The notes beneath the pieces were generated by a model. It saw only the letters and a program-made list of their open reading frames with translations, made no database searches and was not told where the DNA came from. Both the position numbers and the translations under genes were made by a program. Positions 1-7,379 of a DNA stretch of 23,719 nucleotides are shown here, in pieces. The stretch spans positions 1 to 23,719 of the forward strand of contig DATDCY010000223.1 of NCBI GenBank assembly GCA_036524115.1, given 5' to 3'. Source of the stretch: a bacterium. GTDB lineage: Bacteria; JAUVQV01; DATDCY01. The number at the start of each line of letters is the position of its first letter. Position 1 is the first letter of the stretch.

Positions 1-2309
1 CCGCGGGCGGCGTGCTCGCGCTGCGCGCCGCGACGGCGGCGCTCGGCCCGCCGCGCGTCCCCCCCGAGGCCTACCGGCTCGCTTCGACCCTGCTGATCAC
101 CGACCGCCGCGGCGCGCCCCTGCGGTTCCTGACGGACGAGCGCTGGCGGCGCCACCTCTGGCTCGCGGGCGACCAGATCCCCGACGTCGTCCGGCACGCC
201 TTCATCGCCGCCGAGGACCGGCGGTTCCACCGGCACCCCGGCGTCGACCCGCTCGCGATCATCCGTGCCGCCGTCGTCAACCTGCGCGCCCGGGCCGTGG
301 TGTCGGGTGCCTCGACGATCACCCAGCAACTGGTGAAGTCGGCGCTCCCGCCGGGGCCGCGGACCCTGGGCCGCAAGATCGACGAGGCACTCGAGGCGGC
401 ACGTCTGGAGCGCGCCCTCCCGAAGGACGAGATCCTGGCGCTCTACCTCAACCGCGTCGACCTGGGGAACAACCTGCTCGGCGTGGAGGCCGCGGCGCGG
501 ATGTATTTCGGGAGGCGGGCGGTCGAGCTGGACGCGGCGGAGGCGGCGACGCTCGCGGCGCTCCCCAAGGCCCCGTCGCTGCTCGATCCCTGGGGGAGCA
601 CGCCGGAACGGCTGCTCGCCCGGCGCAACCACGTGCTCGGCCGCATGGCGGCGCTCGGACTGATCGCGGCGGCGGAGGCCGCCGCGGCGCGGGGTCGCCC
701 TCTCGGCGTGCGTCCCGCGCCTCCGCTGGAAGCCCCGCACCTTGTGGATGACGTGCTCGCCTCGGGCTCGCTCGCCGGGCGCACTGGCGTCGCGGCGCTC
801 ACCGTCGACCTCGCCGCGCAGCGCGAGGTGGAGGCGATCCTCGCGTCGCACCGGGGGCGCCTCGCGGCGGCCGGCGCGTCGCAGGCCGCCGCCGTGGTCC
901 TCGACAACCGCACGCTGGATGTCGTCGCGCTCGCGGGCTCGATCGCCCACGAGGCGCGGGCGCAGGGTTTTGTCAACGGCGCGGCCGCCCCCCGCTCGGC
1001 GGGTTCGACCCTCAAGCCGTTCCTTTATGGCTGGGCGATCGACCGCGGCTGCTCGCCGGCCTCCGTGCTCGAGGACGTGGAGCGTGCCTATCTGGGTGAG
1101 GAGGCCGAGTACCTGCCGCTGAACTTCGACCGCCAGGCGCACGGGCCGGTGGACCTGCGCACGGCGCTCGGGCGCTCGCTGAACCTTCCGGCGGTCCACC
1201 TGCTCGAGCGACTGGGCACGGACGGGTTGTACGCCGTGCTCGGCCGCCTCGGGTTGCTGCCGCCCGCCGCACCGCCGCCGGATCACTACGGCCTCGGCCT
1301 TGCGGTCGGCAACCTGGACGTGCGGCTGCTCGACCTCGCCGCGGCGTTCGCGGCAATCGCCAACGGCGGCGACTTCCGTCCGCCGCGGGTGCTCCCGGAG
1401 GCCCCGGCGGCGCAGCCACGGCGCGTGTTTTCGCCGGAGGCCGCTTTCATCGTCGCGGACGTGCTCGCCGACCCGCTCCTGCGATCGGCGGCGCTGGCCT
1501 CGCGGGGATTGCCGGTCCCCGTGGCGCTCAAGACGGGGACCTCGACGCACTACCGCGACGCCTGGACGGTCGGCTTCACGGACCGCTACACGGTCGGCGT
1601 CTGGACGGGAAACTTCGACGGCCGGGTGACCGCGCGCCTCTTCGGCGGGGAGGGGGCCGGCCCCGTCTTCGCGGACATCGTGACCGCCCTGCACCGCCGG
1701 CAGCCGCCGGCGCCTCTCGTTCCGCCGGACACGGTCACCCGCCGCGAGGTCTGCTCCCAGTCAGGCGACCTGCCCGGACCCGGGTGTCGCGAGCGCAAGG
1801 CGGAATGGTTCGTGGCGGGGGCGGAGCCGACGGCGGTCTGCGCGTACCACGCGTCGCCCGGCCGCCATGACCTGCCCGCCGCCTACGCCGGGTGGCTCGG
1901 CCAGCGGCATGCCGAGGGGCGGGAGTCGCGCTACCGCCTCGCCGGGCTCACCCCGGACCTCGAGCGCCTCTTCGTGCCGCCGCCGCCCGCGCCGCCGCCC
2001 GCCGCCGAGGGGCCCGTCCGTATCGAGGCGGAGCAGCCCGCGCCCGTCGAGCAGAGCGGCTTGAGCATCCGCTACCCGCTCGACCGCGACCGCTACGTGC
2101 TGGCGCGGGGCGAGGAACGGCTGGAGCTGCGCCTGCAGGCCGTCGCCGAGGCGCCCGTCGCGTCGGTCACCTGGTTCGTCGACGGCGAGGAACTTGCCAG
2201 CGCCGGCCCGCCGTACACCGTCGTCTGGCTGGGGGCGCGCGGCCGCCACCGCGTCAGCGTCGCCGACGCCGCCGGGTTCGGCGACGCGATTGACGTCTCG
2301 ATCGAATGA
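1..2309 (+). CDS. pbpC: Penicillin-binding protein 1C, 5' end cut by window
   Basis: Bifunctional peptidoglycan synthase, anchored in the inner membrane and acting in the periplasm: it polymerises lipid II glycan chains and cross-links peptides. Numbering from the GTG at 12, the glycosyltransferase family 51 domain covers about residues 35-210, with catalytic-type Glu68 in AAEDRRFHRHPGVD and the motif STITQQLVK. The transpeptidase domain follows, with active-site Ser332 in STLK, SLN near residue 390 and KTG at 507-509. A C-terminal PBP1C-type domain (about 670-765) closes the protein. The frame is open leftward past the GTG and no membrane anchor is visible, so the true start and the anchor helix probably lie outside the window. 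Its stop overlaps the next start by ATGA, so the two are probably translationally coupled. In many genomes pbpC follows an alpha-2-macroglobulin gene; that cannot be checked here. Family assignment is firm. Confidence 0.95.
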   Translation, partial: AGGVLALRAATAALGPPRVPPEAYRLASTLLITDRRGAPLRFLTDERWRRHLWLAGDQIPDVVRHAFIAAEDRRFHRHPGVDPLAIIRAAVVNLRARAVVSGASTITQQLVKSALPPGPRTLGRKIDEALEAARLERALPKDEILALYLNRVDLGNNLLGVEAAARMYFGRRAVELDAAEAATLAALPKAPSLLDPWGSTPERLLARRNHVLGRMAALGLIAAAEAAAARGRPLGVRPAPPLEAPHLVDDVLASGSLAGRTGVAALTVDLAAQREVEAILASHRGRLAAAGASQAAAVVLDNRTLDVVALAGSIAHEARAQGFVNGAAAPRSAGSTLKPFLYGWAIDRGCSPASVLEDVERAYLGEEAEYLPLNFDRQAHGPVDLRTALGRSLNLPAVHLLERLGTDGLYAVLGRLGLLPPAAPPPDHYGLGLAVGNLDVRLLDLAAAFAAIANGGDFRPPRVLPEAPAAQPRRVFSPEAAFIVADVLADPLLRSAALASRGLPVPVALKTGTSTHYRDAWTVGFTDRYTVGVWTGNFDGRVTARLFGGEGAGPVFADIVTALHRRQPPAPLVPPDTVTRREVCSQSGDLPGPGCRERKAEWFVAGAEPTAVCAYHASPGRHDLPAAYAGWLGQRHAEGRESRYRLAGLTPDLERLFVPPPPAPPPAAEGPVRIEAEQPAPVEQSGLSIRYPLDRDRYVLARGEERLELRLQAVAEAPVASVTWFVDGEELASAGPPYTVVWLGARGRHRVSVADAAGFGDAIDVSIE

Positions 2310-2980
2310 TCAGATCGGTCCTCGCCCTCGCCCTGCTCGTCCCGGCGCCGACCCTCGGGGTGTTCGCCGCGATGGTCTGGTTTCCGGGCACGCCGCTGGG
2401 GAAGGGTGTGTTCGTCGCCACCAAGCTCTGGCTGTTCCTCTTACCGGTGCTCTGGCTCAGGCTCGTGGACCGCGAGCCGCTCAGTCTCTCGCCCATGCGG
2501 CGGGGCGGGCTGGCGGCCGGCGCGCTCTCCGGCGTTGGTGTCGGCCTCCTGATCGTGGCGGCGTACCGCGTGCTGGGCCCCTCGCTCGTGGACCGGACGC
2601 TCTTCGCCGGCCGGATGCGGGAGGTGGGCCTCGACGCCTGGCAGCTCTACGTCGGCGCTGCGGCGTACTGGGTGCTCGTCAATTCCGTGCTGGAGGAGTA
2701 CGTCTGGCGGTGGTTCGTCTGCTCGCGCTGCGAGGCCCTCGTCGGGCCGGCGGCGGCCGCCGCGCTCTCCGCGTTCTTCTTCACGCTGCACCACTACTTC
2801 GCGGTGCGGACGTACTTCCCCGTCGCGCTGGCGCTGCTCTGCTCGGCCGGGGTGTTCGTGGGCGGGCTGGTCTGGTCGTTCCTCTACCTGCGCTATCGCA
2901 GCATCTGGCCGGCGTACTCGAGCCACGCGATCGTCGACCTGGCGGTCTTCGGGACCGGCGCCTACGTGCTCTGGGGCTGA
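2306..2980 (+). CDS. CPBP family intramembrane metalloprotease
   Basis: A 224-residue polytopic membrane protein of the CPBP (CAAX protease and bacteriocin-processing, Abi) family. The three family signatures are present: EExxxR as Glu130-Glu131 to Arg135, a phenylalanine-rich FFFTLHH segment with His162/His163, and SHAIVD with His207 and Asp211. These residues bind metal and carry out catalysis in characterised relatives. At least five hydrophobic segments are visible, starting with residues 1-25. The ATG lies inside the stop of pbpC (ATGA overlap), which supports this start and a shared transcript. The substrate cannot be inferred; relatives act in prenyl-protein processing, bacteriocin immunity or envelope maintenance, and the link to a cell-wall synthase suggests an envelope role, which is inference only. 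Confidence 0.88.
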   Translation: MIRSVLALALLVPAPTLGVFAAMVWFPGTPLGKGVFVATKLWLFLLPVLWLRLVDREPLSLSPMRRGGLAAGALSGVGVGLLIVAAYRVLGPSLVDRTLFAGRMREVGLDAWQLYVGAAAYWVLVNSVLEEYVWRWFVCSRCEALVGPAAAAALSAFFFTLHHYFAVRTYFPVALALLCSAGVFVGGLVWSFLYLRYRSIWPAYSSHAIVDLAVFGTGAYVLWG

Positions 2981-3011
2981 GCCCGCCCCGCGCGAGCGCG
3001 CATCCTTCCGG

Positions 3012-3040
3012 TTGACTTCGGTCGCCGGCGGCACCACATT
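3012..3040 (+). promoter_or_regulatory. Possible sigma-70 promoter for the hydroxylase gene
   Basis: TTGACT (3012-3017, five of six to the -35 consensus) is followed by a 17-nt spacer and CACATT (3035-3040, three of six to -10). A start near 3047 would give a leader of about 117 nt that contains the paired blocks described separately. The -10 is weak, so this is tentative. Confidence 0.3.
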
Positions 3041-3065
3041 GAAGGTGCATCGAGCGGGACCGCAG

Positions 3066-3159
3066 GGACACGGACGGGCGCCGCGCCGTGTCGGCCGGTA
3101 TCCAAGGGCGCCGTCAGGCTTCTCCTGAAGGGCAGGCTCCGACACGGGAGGGAGTGTCC
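3066..3159 (+). promoter_or_regulatory. Leader with four interleaved complementary blocks over the ribosome binding site
   Basis: Four complementary blocks alternate: A1 GGACACGG (3066-3073), B1 CCGTGTCGG (3086-3094), A2 CCGACACGG (3139-3147) and B2 GTGTCC (3154-3159). A1 with B1 gives 7 bp (12-nt loop) and A2 with B2 gives 5 bp with the purine-rich GGGAGGGA ribosome binding site in the loop. Alternatively B1 with A2 gives 9 perfect bp, nested inside A1 with B2 (6 bp). The two sets are mutually exclusive, as in a translational switch. A small TCAGG-CTTCT-CCTGA hairpin (3114-3128) lies between B1 and A2. I do not recognise a known riboswitch class. The same blocks could instead be DNA operators with GACAC/GTGTC half-sites. 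Confidence 0.5.
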
Positions 3160-3163
3160 GAAC

Positions 3164-3760
3164 GTGGCAGTGCAGTCGACGACACCGGGCCCCGACAGCG
3201 CCCTGCTGCGCGTCGTGGCCGCCCTCTCCACGACCAGAGTCAACTACTGGGCGGAATTCGCGGTCGACGTGCCGTTGGGCGTGACGCTGATGCTGGCGGG
3301 CGCGCGCAGCCCGGGCGCACGGCCCGCCGCGGCCGCCGCGACGGTGCTCTTCGGCCTGCTGCTCTTCAGCTTCATCGAGTATTCGTTTCACCGCTGGCTC
3401 TTCCACGGGTCCGTGGAAGTCATCGCCAGGGGGCACCGCAGGCACCACGCGAACCCGCAGGGCTACGACGCGCTGCCGTTCTTCGTGCCGGCGCTGATCC
3501 TGCTGTCGTTGTGTGGGCTGTTGGCGCTCGTGGTCCCGCGGCCGCACGCTCTTGTGCTGACCGGCACCGTCGCCCTGAGCTATGTCGCCTACGGGCTCTG
3601 GCACTTCACCGTGCACCACCACCTGTTCCGGTGGCCCCCGGCCCGCGACTGGGCGGCGAACCACCACATTCACCACTACCACGCGGAGACGAACTTCGGC
3701 GTCACCTCGCCGCTGTGGGACGTGGTGTTCGGGACGCGCTACGCGCGCAAGAAGGCCTAG
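3164..3760 (+). CDS. Fatty acid hydroxylase superfamily membrane protein
   Basis: A 198-residue integral membrane protein of the fatty acid hydroxylase / sterol desaturase superfamily, whose members use a di-iron centre held by histidine clusters to oxidise lipids. The clusters are clear: His76-x4-His81 (HRWLFH), His91-x2-His94-His95 (GHRRHH), then HFTVHHH, and HHIHHYH near residue 170. Hydrophobic segments surround them (about 32-48, 56-72, 108-122 and 128-145). The GTG at 3164 is chosen because GGGAGGGAG lies about 9 nt upstream and the leader structure ends there. The substrate is unknown; hydroxylation of fatty acyl, carotenoid or hopanoid-like lipids are all possible within the superfamily. 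It is convergent with the multicopper oxidase gene, with only 25 nt between the stops. Confidence 0.85.
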   Translation: MAVQSTTPGPDSALLRVVAALSTTRVNYWAEFAVDVPLGVTLMLAGARSPGARPAAAAATVLFGLLLFSFIEYSFHRWLFHGSVEVIARGHRRHHANPQGYDALPFFVPALILLSLCGLLALVVPRPHALVLTGTVALSYVAYGLWHFTVHHHLFRWPPARDWAANHHIHHYHAETNFGVTSPLWDVVFGTRYARKKA

Positions 3761-3785
3761 CGTCGGCTCCCGGCGGCTGCCCCGC

Positions 3786-5321
3786 TCACGCCATGATGTG
3801 CCACAGCCCCATCATCCCGATGTCCTCGTGCTCGACGATGTGGCAGTGGAACATCGCCATGCCGTCGTAGTCCGCGACGGGCACGAGCAGGCGGGCCCAG
3901 CCCCTCTTCGGGATGAGCACGACGTCCTTCCACGCGGGCGCCGCGGTGTAGAGGGCGGCGTAGCCCGCGTCCGCCCCGCCCATCGCCAGCACCTGGCAGG
4001 GGTTGACGTGCTGATGGAACGGGTGGTCCATACCGCTGTCGTTGACGACGTCCCAGACCTCGAAGGTGCCGAGCATGGAGTGGATCTCGGCGGCGCGCAT
4101 CGTGCCGTCGGCGAGCATCTCGAACGAGATGCCGTTGATGAAGCCCCGCCCCATGCCCATGCTCAAGGCGAGGCGCTCGGTCTTCGCGACAGGCGGGCTG
4201 ATGCGCGACGCCAGCGGGTTCACCTGGGAGGGCAGGGTGTCGCTGGTGCGGCCGCCCCGGTAGGGGACCGTCATCAGCGTCACCTGCTGCGTGCCCGACG
4301 ACCCGCACCCGCGATCGTACGGCAACGCCAGCAGGCGGTAGCTCGCAGCGCGCTGGTTCGCGCGGACCAGCACGTCCGCGCGCTCGCCGGGCGAGAGCAG
4401 CAGGGAGGAGACGGGGTAGGGCCTGTCGAGCGCCCCGCCCTCGGTCCCGACGACGTGAAGCTGGTGGCCCTCGAGCTGCAGTTTGTAGAAGCGCGCGTTG
4501 CTGGCGTTGATGATCCGCCAGCGCTGGACCTGCCCCGGACGGATGCCGAGCACGGGGTTGACCTGCCCGTTGACCAGGACCGTGCCGCCTTCCTTCCCGT
4601 GCATGTAGTCCATGAGGGACGTGTAGGGGGCGGGCGCCCCGCCGCTGAGGGTGATGTCCTTGAGAAACAGCAGGTGTGTCTCGTACCCCGCGAGGGCGGT
4701 CTGCCCGTCCTCGATCTCCAGCGCGCCGGCCATCCCGCCCCAGTACTGCTCCGCCACCGAGCCGTGGATGTGCGGGTGGTAGAAGTTGATGCTCCCCGGC
4801 TCCTGGAACGCCAGGTCGTACTCGTACGCGAAGCTCTCGCCCGACATGAGCATGACCATCATGTTGTCGGCGTTCCCCGACGGCGAGACGTGCAGGCCGT
4901 GCGTGTGGAGGTTGGTGATGTCGCGGTCGTGCCCGAGGATGTTCGTCCCGAGCATGGCCAGCGAGTTGCTCAGGCGCACCCGCAGCAGGTCGCCGCGCCT
5001 GGCCCGGATCGTCGGAGCGGGATACGTTCCGTTGTAGGTGAGCAGGTTGGCGGTGACGCCGTTGACGCTCACCGGCGCAACCCGCGCTTCGATGCTGACC
5101 TCCACCACGCCGGGCTGCGCGCTCTCGTTGAGCAGCACCGGCGGATCCGCGAACGGCGCCCCCGGGGGCGGGTCGATGATCGTCGTGCCCGCGCCGCAGC
5201 CGCTGCCGCCGGTCATCCCGCGCGCCCAGGAATCGCCGCGCCGCAGGACCGTGCACCCGCCGACGAGCCCGACCGCCGTTGCCCGGATGAAGCCCCGCCG
5301 ATCCAATCCTCTCTCTCCCAT
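3786..5321 (-). CDS. Tat-exported multicopper oxidase
   Basis: A 511-residue three-domain multicopper oxidase that would oxidise a substrate at a type 1 copper and reduce O2 to water at a trinuclear cluster. Copper motifs: HTHG (His139, His141), HPHIHG (about 180), HPFHQH (about 435) and the terminal HCHIVEH with Cys493 and axial-type Met503. The N-terminus DRRGFIRA (Arg8-Arg9) followed by a hydrophobic stretch is a twin-arginine signal; Val-Gly-Gly-Cys23 could be a lipobox, so a Tat lipoprotein is possible. The ATG at 5321 is chosen over upstream in-frame codons because GGGAGG lies 6-7 nt before it and the Tat motif then starts at residue 7. Several Met clusters (MMVMLM near residue 155) recall copper- or metal-oxidising members. 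Substrate (Cu(I), Mn(II), phenolics) is not determinable. It lies 138 nt downstream of the ComFB gene on the same strand. Confidence 0.92.
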   Translation of the reverse strand: MGERGLDRRGFIRATAVGLVGGCTVLRRGDSWARGMTGGSGCGAGTTIIDPPPGAPFADPPVLLNESAQPGVVEVSIEARVAPVSVNGVTANLLTYNGTYPAPTIRARRGDLLRVRLSNSLAMLGTNILGHDRDITNLHTHGLHVSPSGNADNMMVMLMSGESFAYEYDLAFQEPGSINFYHPHIHGSVAEQYWGGMAGALEIEDGQTALAGYETHLLFLKDITLSGGAPAPYTSLMDYMHGKEGGTVLVNGQVNPVLGIRPGQVQRWRIINASNARFYKLQLEGHQLHVVGTEGGALDRPYPVSSLLLSPGERADVLVRANQRAASYRLLALPYDRGCGSSGTQQVTLMTVPYRGGRTSDTLPSQVNPLASRISPPVAKTERLALSMGMGRGFINGISFEMLADGTMRAAEIHSMLGTFEVWDVVNDSGMDHPFHQHVNPCQVLAMGGADAGYAALYTAAPAWKDVVLIPKRGWARLLVPVADYDGMAMFHCHIVEHEDIGMMGLWHIMA

Positions 5322-5428
5322 GGCTTTCCTCCCGTGGCCGACCGGCCGGACACAAGGTAACCAGGAGCGGGCATCGCGCGCAGTGGGCGGACACCCCATT
5401 TGCGGACGCGAGGTGCCCGGGGGACCCG

Positions 5429-5445
5429 CCGCGGCGTCACCGCGG
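5429..5445 (-). terminator. Weak hairpin downstream of the ComFB gene
   Basis: CCGCGG-CGTCA-CCGCGG forms a 6-bp stem with a 5-nt loop, 14 nt beyond the ComFB stop. No T-run follows on the minus strand. It might slow transcription into the oxidase gene, but in DNA this GC-rich it may be chance. Confidence 0.2.
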
Positions 5446-5459
5446 CCGGCCGGACGAGG

Positions 5460-6065
5460 CTAGTGGCGGGGATTCGCCGCGACCACGCGGGCGGCCTTGA
5501 CGATCGCGTCCGCGAGATCGTGGCGGATGAAGTCCATCAGGTGCGGCGGCATGCGCCGCGTCCCCAGGATCTCGACGCCGTACTTGGGGCTCACGCGGTT
5601 CAGGGCGTAGGCAAGCGTGTCCTCCCGGCAGTCGAGGCAGAGGCACAGCCCCTCGTGCCGGCGCAGCAGGGGCTCGATCATCCGCGTCCCGGCCTCGAGG
5701 CAGAAGTCGACGAGACGCACGCCCCCGGCGTCGTGCCGACGCTGGCGGGGCGGGTGCAGGGGGCGGCGCGTCACGCGCTCGAGGGCGATCTCCACGGCGG
5801 AGCGCACCCGGATCGGGTCGATCCGCTGCGCGGCCAGGCCGAAATTCTGGCTGCGCGAGTAGCAGGGCGGGAGCTTCGTCAGTGCGAGCGCGATCGCGTC
5901 GGTCGCGCACAGCGGGCAGGTGCAGGCCGCGGGCTCCGCGCCGGCGTCCCGCGAGAACCAGGAGTGGATGCTCAGCAGGGAAGGGGCGGCGCGCTCGGCC
6001 CCGCGCCGCTCGCGCCGGCGGACCTCCCGCCCGACGACCGCCTCCGCCTCGTTCCGGACTTCCAT
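5460..6065 (-). CDS. Tandem ComFB-domain protein
   Basis: A 201-residue, probably cytoplasmic protein with two copies of the ComFB signature (late competence protein ComFB of Bacillus). The first copy has CTCPLCATDAIALALTKLPP (about residues 48-67); the second has CLCLDCREDTLAYALNRVSP (about 140-160). Both keep C-x-C-x2-C, an acidic residue and the ALxx(L/V)xP segment. ComFB proteins are usually about 90-180 residues with one domain, so this looks like an internal duplication. Cyanobacterial ComFB-family members have been reported to bind c-di-GMP; whether this one does is inference, strengthened by the GGDEF gene at 11979. The ATG at 6065 is chosen because GGAGG lies 6 nt upstream and because longer starts would run into the CRP-like site. 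No signal peptide. Upstream regulatory elements suggest cAMP-receptor-type activation. Confidence 0.8.
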   Translation of the reverse strand: MEVRNEAEAVVGREVRRRERRGAERAAPSLLSIHSWFSRDAGAEPAACTCPLCATDAIALALTKLPPCYSRSQNFGLAAQRIDPIRVRSAVEIALERVTRRPLHPPRQRRHDAGGVRLVDFCLEAGTRMIEPLLRRHEGLCLCLDCREDTLAYALNRVSPKYGVEILGTRRMPPHLMDFIRHDLADAIVKAARVVAANPRH

Positions 6066-6113
6066 GGCTGCCTCCGCGAGCACCGCCACTCCCTCCCTGT
6101 CGGTCCGCCCGCC

Positions 6114-6119
6114 AATATC
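6114..6119 (-). promoter_or_regulatory. Candidate -10 element of the ComFB gene
   Basis: Read on the minus strand this is GATATT, four of six to TATAAT, in one of the few AT-rich spots here. A start near 6107 would centre the CRP-like palindrome at about -41.5, the classic class II activator position. The -35 region (CATCGC) is poor, as is usual for activator-dependent promoters. Confidence 0.4.
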
Positions 6120-6138
6120 GACCGCGGCGTGGCCGCGC

Positions 6139-6158
6139 GATGTGACGCCCGTCACATC
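6139..6158. promoter_or_regulatory. CRP-type operator (perfect palindrome)
   Basis: GATGTGAC-gccc-GTCACATC is a perfect 8-bp inverted repeat around 4 nt and contains the exact CRP consensus TGTGA-N6-TCACA. It lies 74 nt upstream of the ComFB start and 41 nt upstream of the likely transcription start. The binding protein could be CRP or another CRP/FNR-family member with this specificity; FNR and Nnr sites (TTGAT or TTGAC half-sites) fit less well. Confidence 0.65.
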
Positions 6159-6179
6159 TTCATCATGCTATGGAATCGC

Positions 6180-6197
6180 GCCGGCGGTGCCGCCGGC
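6180..6197 (-). terminator. Hairpin just after the sensor gene
   Basis: GCCGGCGG-tg-CCGCCGGC is a perfect 8-bp inverted repeat starting 2 nt after the sensor stop codon. It lacks a following T-run, so it is at best a non-canonical terminator separating the sensor transcript from the ComFB promoter. Confidence 0.4.
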
Positions 6198-6199
6198 CT

Positions 6200-7276
6200 T
6201 CAGCGGCCGAAGTCCGCCCGGTTCGCCTTGACGCATTCCGGGCAGATGCCGTGGGTGAAGCTCGCTTCCGAGTGCTCGCGGATGTAATCCTCGACCTGGT
6301 CCCAGTAGCCCTGGTCGTTGCGGATCCTCTTGCACCACGCGCAGATGGGGAGCATGCCGCTGAGGTGCCTGACCTTCGAAAGCGCCTCCCGGAGGTCCCG
6401 GATCAGCTGGTCCCGCACCTCCGACTCGTGCTTCTGCTCCGAGATGTCCCGGGCGACGTGGACCGTGCCGAGGGGCTGCCCCCCGGCCTCGAAGAGGGGC
6501 GTGCAGGTCACCTGCAGCGGCAGGCCGAGGTGCGGGTCGAACAGCTCCCGCGTCACGCCGCGGCCCGCATGCAGCGCCTCCTCGTGCGGGCACTCGGGCC
6601 AGGGGCGATCGAGGCCGTGCAGGACGCTGTGGCACGTCCTGCCGATCAGGTCCCGCGGGTGCGACGAGGCCAGGTCCGCGAGGGCGCGGTTCACCCGGAT
6701 GAGGCGGTAGTCAGGGGAGATCACCGCGATGAACTCGGGCATCGCATCCATCGTCTCCGTCCACTGGGCGGCGACGTGCGAGAGCAGACGCTCCGATCGG
6801 CGGGCCCGGATCTCGGCCTCGGCGTGCGCCGCAAAGAGCGCGAGCACCGCGTCGGCCGGCGCCGTCCACTCCAGCGGGACCGTGTCGAGCACCGCGACGA
6901 TGCCCGCCGGCTGTCCCGCGGCGTCGCGCAGGAGCCTGCCGGCCAGGCCCTCGGCGCCGACCGCGGTGAGCCCCGCGTCCCCGGGGTAGCGCGCGCCAAC
7001 GTCCTGCTCCTGCAGCAGCGAGCCCCGTACGGCGAGCTCGGCCCAGGGGGTCCCGCGGGAGACCGAAATCGCCGGGGGCGTGCGCCCGTCCCTGCTCCAG
7101 GCGCCAAGCAGCCGCGTTTCCCCGGAATCGGAGAAGTCGGCGACGAGCGCCATGTTCACGCCGAGGACCTCCGCCAGGTGGCGCGCGCACGCGCCGTGGT
7201 GGTCGGGGCGCCCGGCCCCGTTCAACACGGCGGCGATGTGGACGAGGGCCGCCTCGGCGGCAACCATCCTGCTCAC
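6200..7276 (-). CDS. GAF-PAS sensor with C-terminal four-cysteine domain
   Basis: A soluble 358-residue signalling protein without membrane segments. Order: GAF-like region (about 10-160), PAS domain (about 175-285, containing ECPHEEAL and closing with VHVARDISEQK), a short coiled coil (about 285-310), then a C-terminal segment beginning LSGMLPICAWCKRIR and ending HGICPECVK. Its two C-x2-C pairs suggest a small metal-binding module known from the ends of many PAS proteins in anaerobes and delta-proteobacteria. There is no kinase, GGDEF or DNA-binding output domain, so it must act through a partner. Start choice: GTG at 7276 has AAAGGAG 5 nt upstream; the ATG at 7294 (364 residues) has only a weak AGGGG and is the alternative. 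It is divergent from the flavoredoxin gene with a CRP-like half-conserved site between them. Confidence 0.82.
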   Translation of the reverse strand: MSRMVAAEAALVHIAAVLNGAGRPDHHGACARHLAEVLGVNMALVADFSDSGETRLLGAWSRDGRTPPAISVSRGTPWAELAVRGSLLQEQDVGARYPGDAGLTAVGAEGLAGRLLRDAAGQPAGIVAVLDTVPLEWTAPADAVLALFAAHAEAEIRARRSERLLSHVAAQWTETMDAMPEFIAVISPDYRLIRVNRALADLASSHPRDLIGRTCHSVLHGLDRPWPECPHEEALHAGRGVTRELFDPHLGLPLQVTCTPLFEAGGQPLGTVHVARDISEQKHESEVRDQLIRDLREALSKVRHLSGMLPICAWCKRIRNDQGYWDQVEDYIREHSEASFTHGICPECVKANRADFGR

Positions 7277-7337
7277 GTGCGCTCCTTTGCCCATCTCTAC
7301 CCCTGTGAAAAAGTAACGCCCGCCCGCCCGCCGCCGA

Positions 7338-7353
7338 AGTGACGCGGGTCACA
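7338..7353. promoter_or_regulatory. CRP-like operator in the divergent intergenic region
   Basis: AGTGA-cgcggg-TCACA matches TGTGA-N6-TCACA in nine of ten positions and contains the inverted repeat GTGAC/GTCAC seen at 6139-6158. It is centred about 42 nt upstream of a possible sensor transcription start (minus-strand TACTTT at 7310-7315) and about 69 nt upstream of the flavoredoxin start predicted from 7380-7408. Both are activator-type distances. Confidence 0.5.
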
Positions 7354-7379
7354 GACGCCCGGGCTCGCCCGTGGCGGGG

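Noticed and set aside
3066-3163. Known riboswitch classes (cobalamin, c-di-GMP, SAM, fluoride, glycine) for the structured leader
   Set aside because: None of the conserved core sequences I know for these classes is present, so I only report an unclassified structured leader.
2441-3682. Long minus-strand open frame opposite the CPBP and hydroxylase genes
   Set aside because: Very high GC suppresses stops; the translation is Arg/Glu/Val-rich without domains and crosses two well-supported genes and their leader.
3582-5360. 592-codon plus-strand open frame opposite the multicopper oxidase
   Set aside because: Antisense shadow of a gene with all copper motifs; sequence is low-complexity and charged.
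6066-6155. Longer start for the ComFB gene
   Set aside because: It would place the CRP-like site and -10 inside the coding region and lacks a ribosome binding site, whereas the ATG at 6065 has GGAGG.
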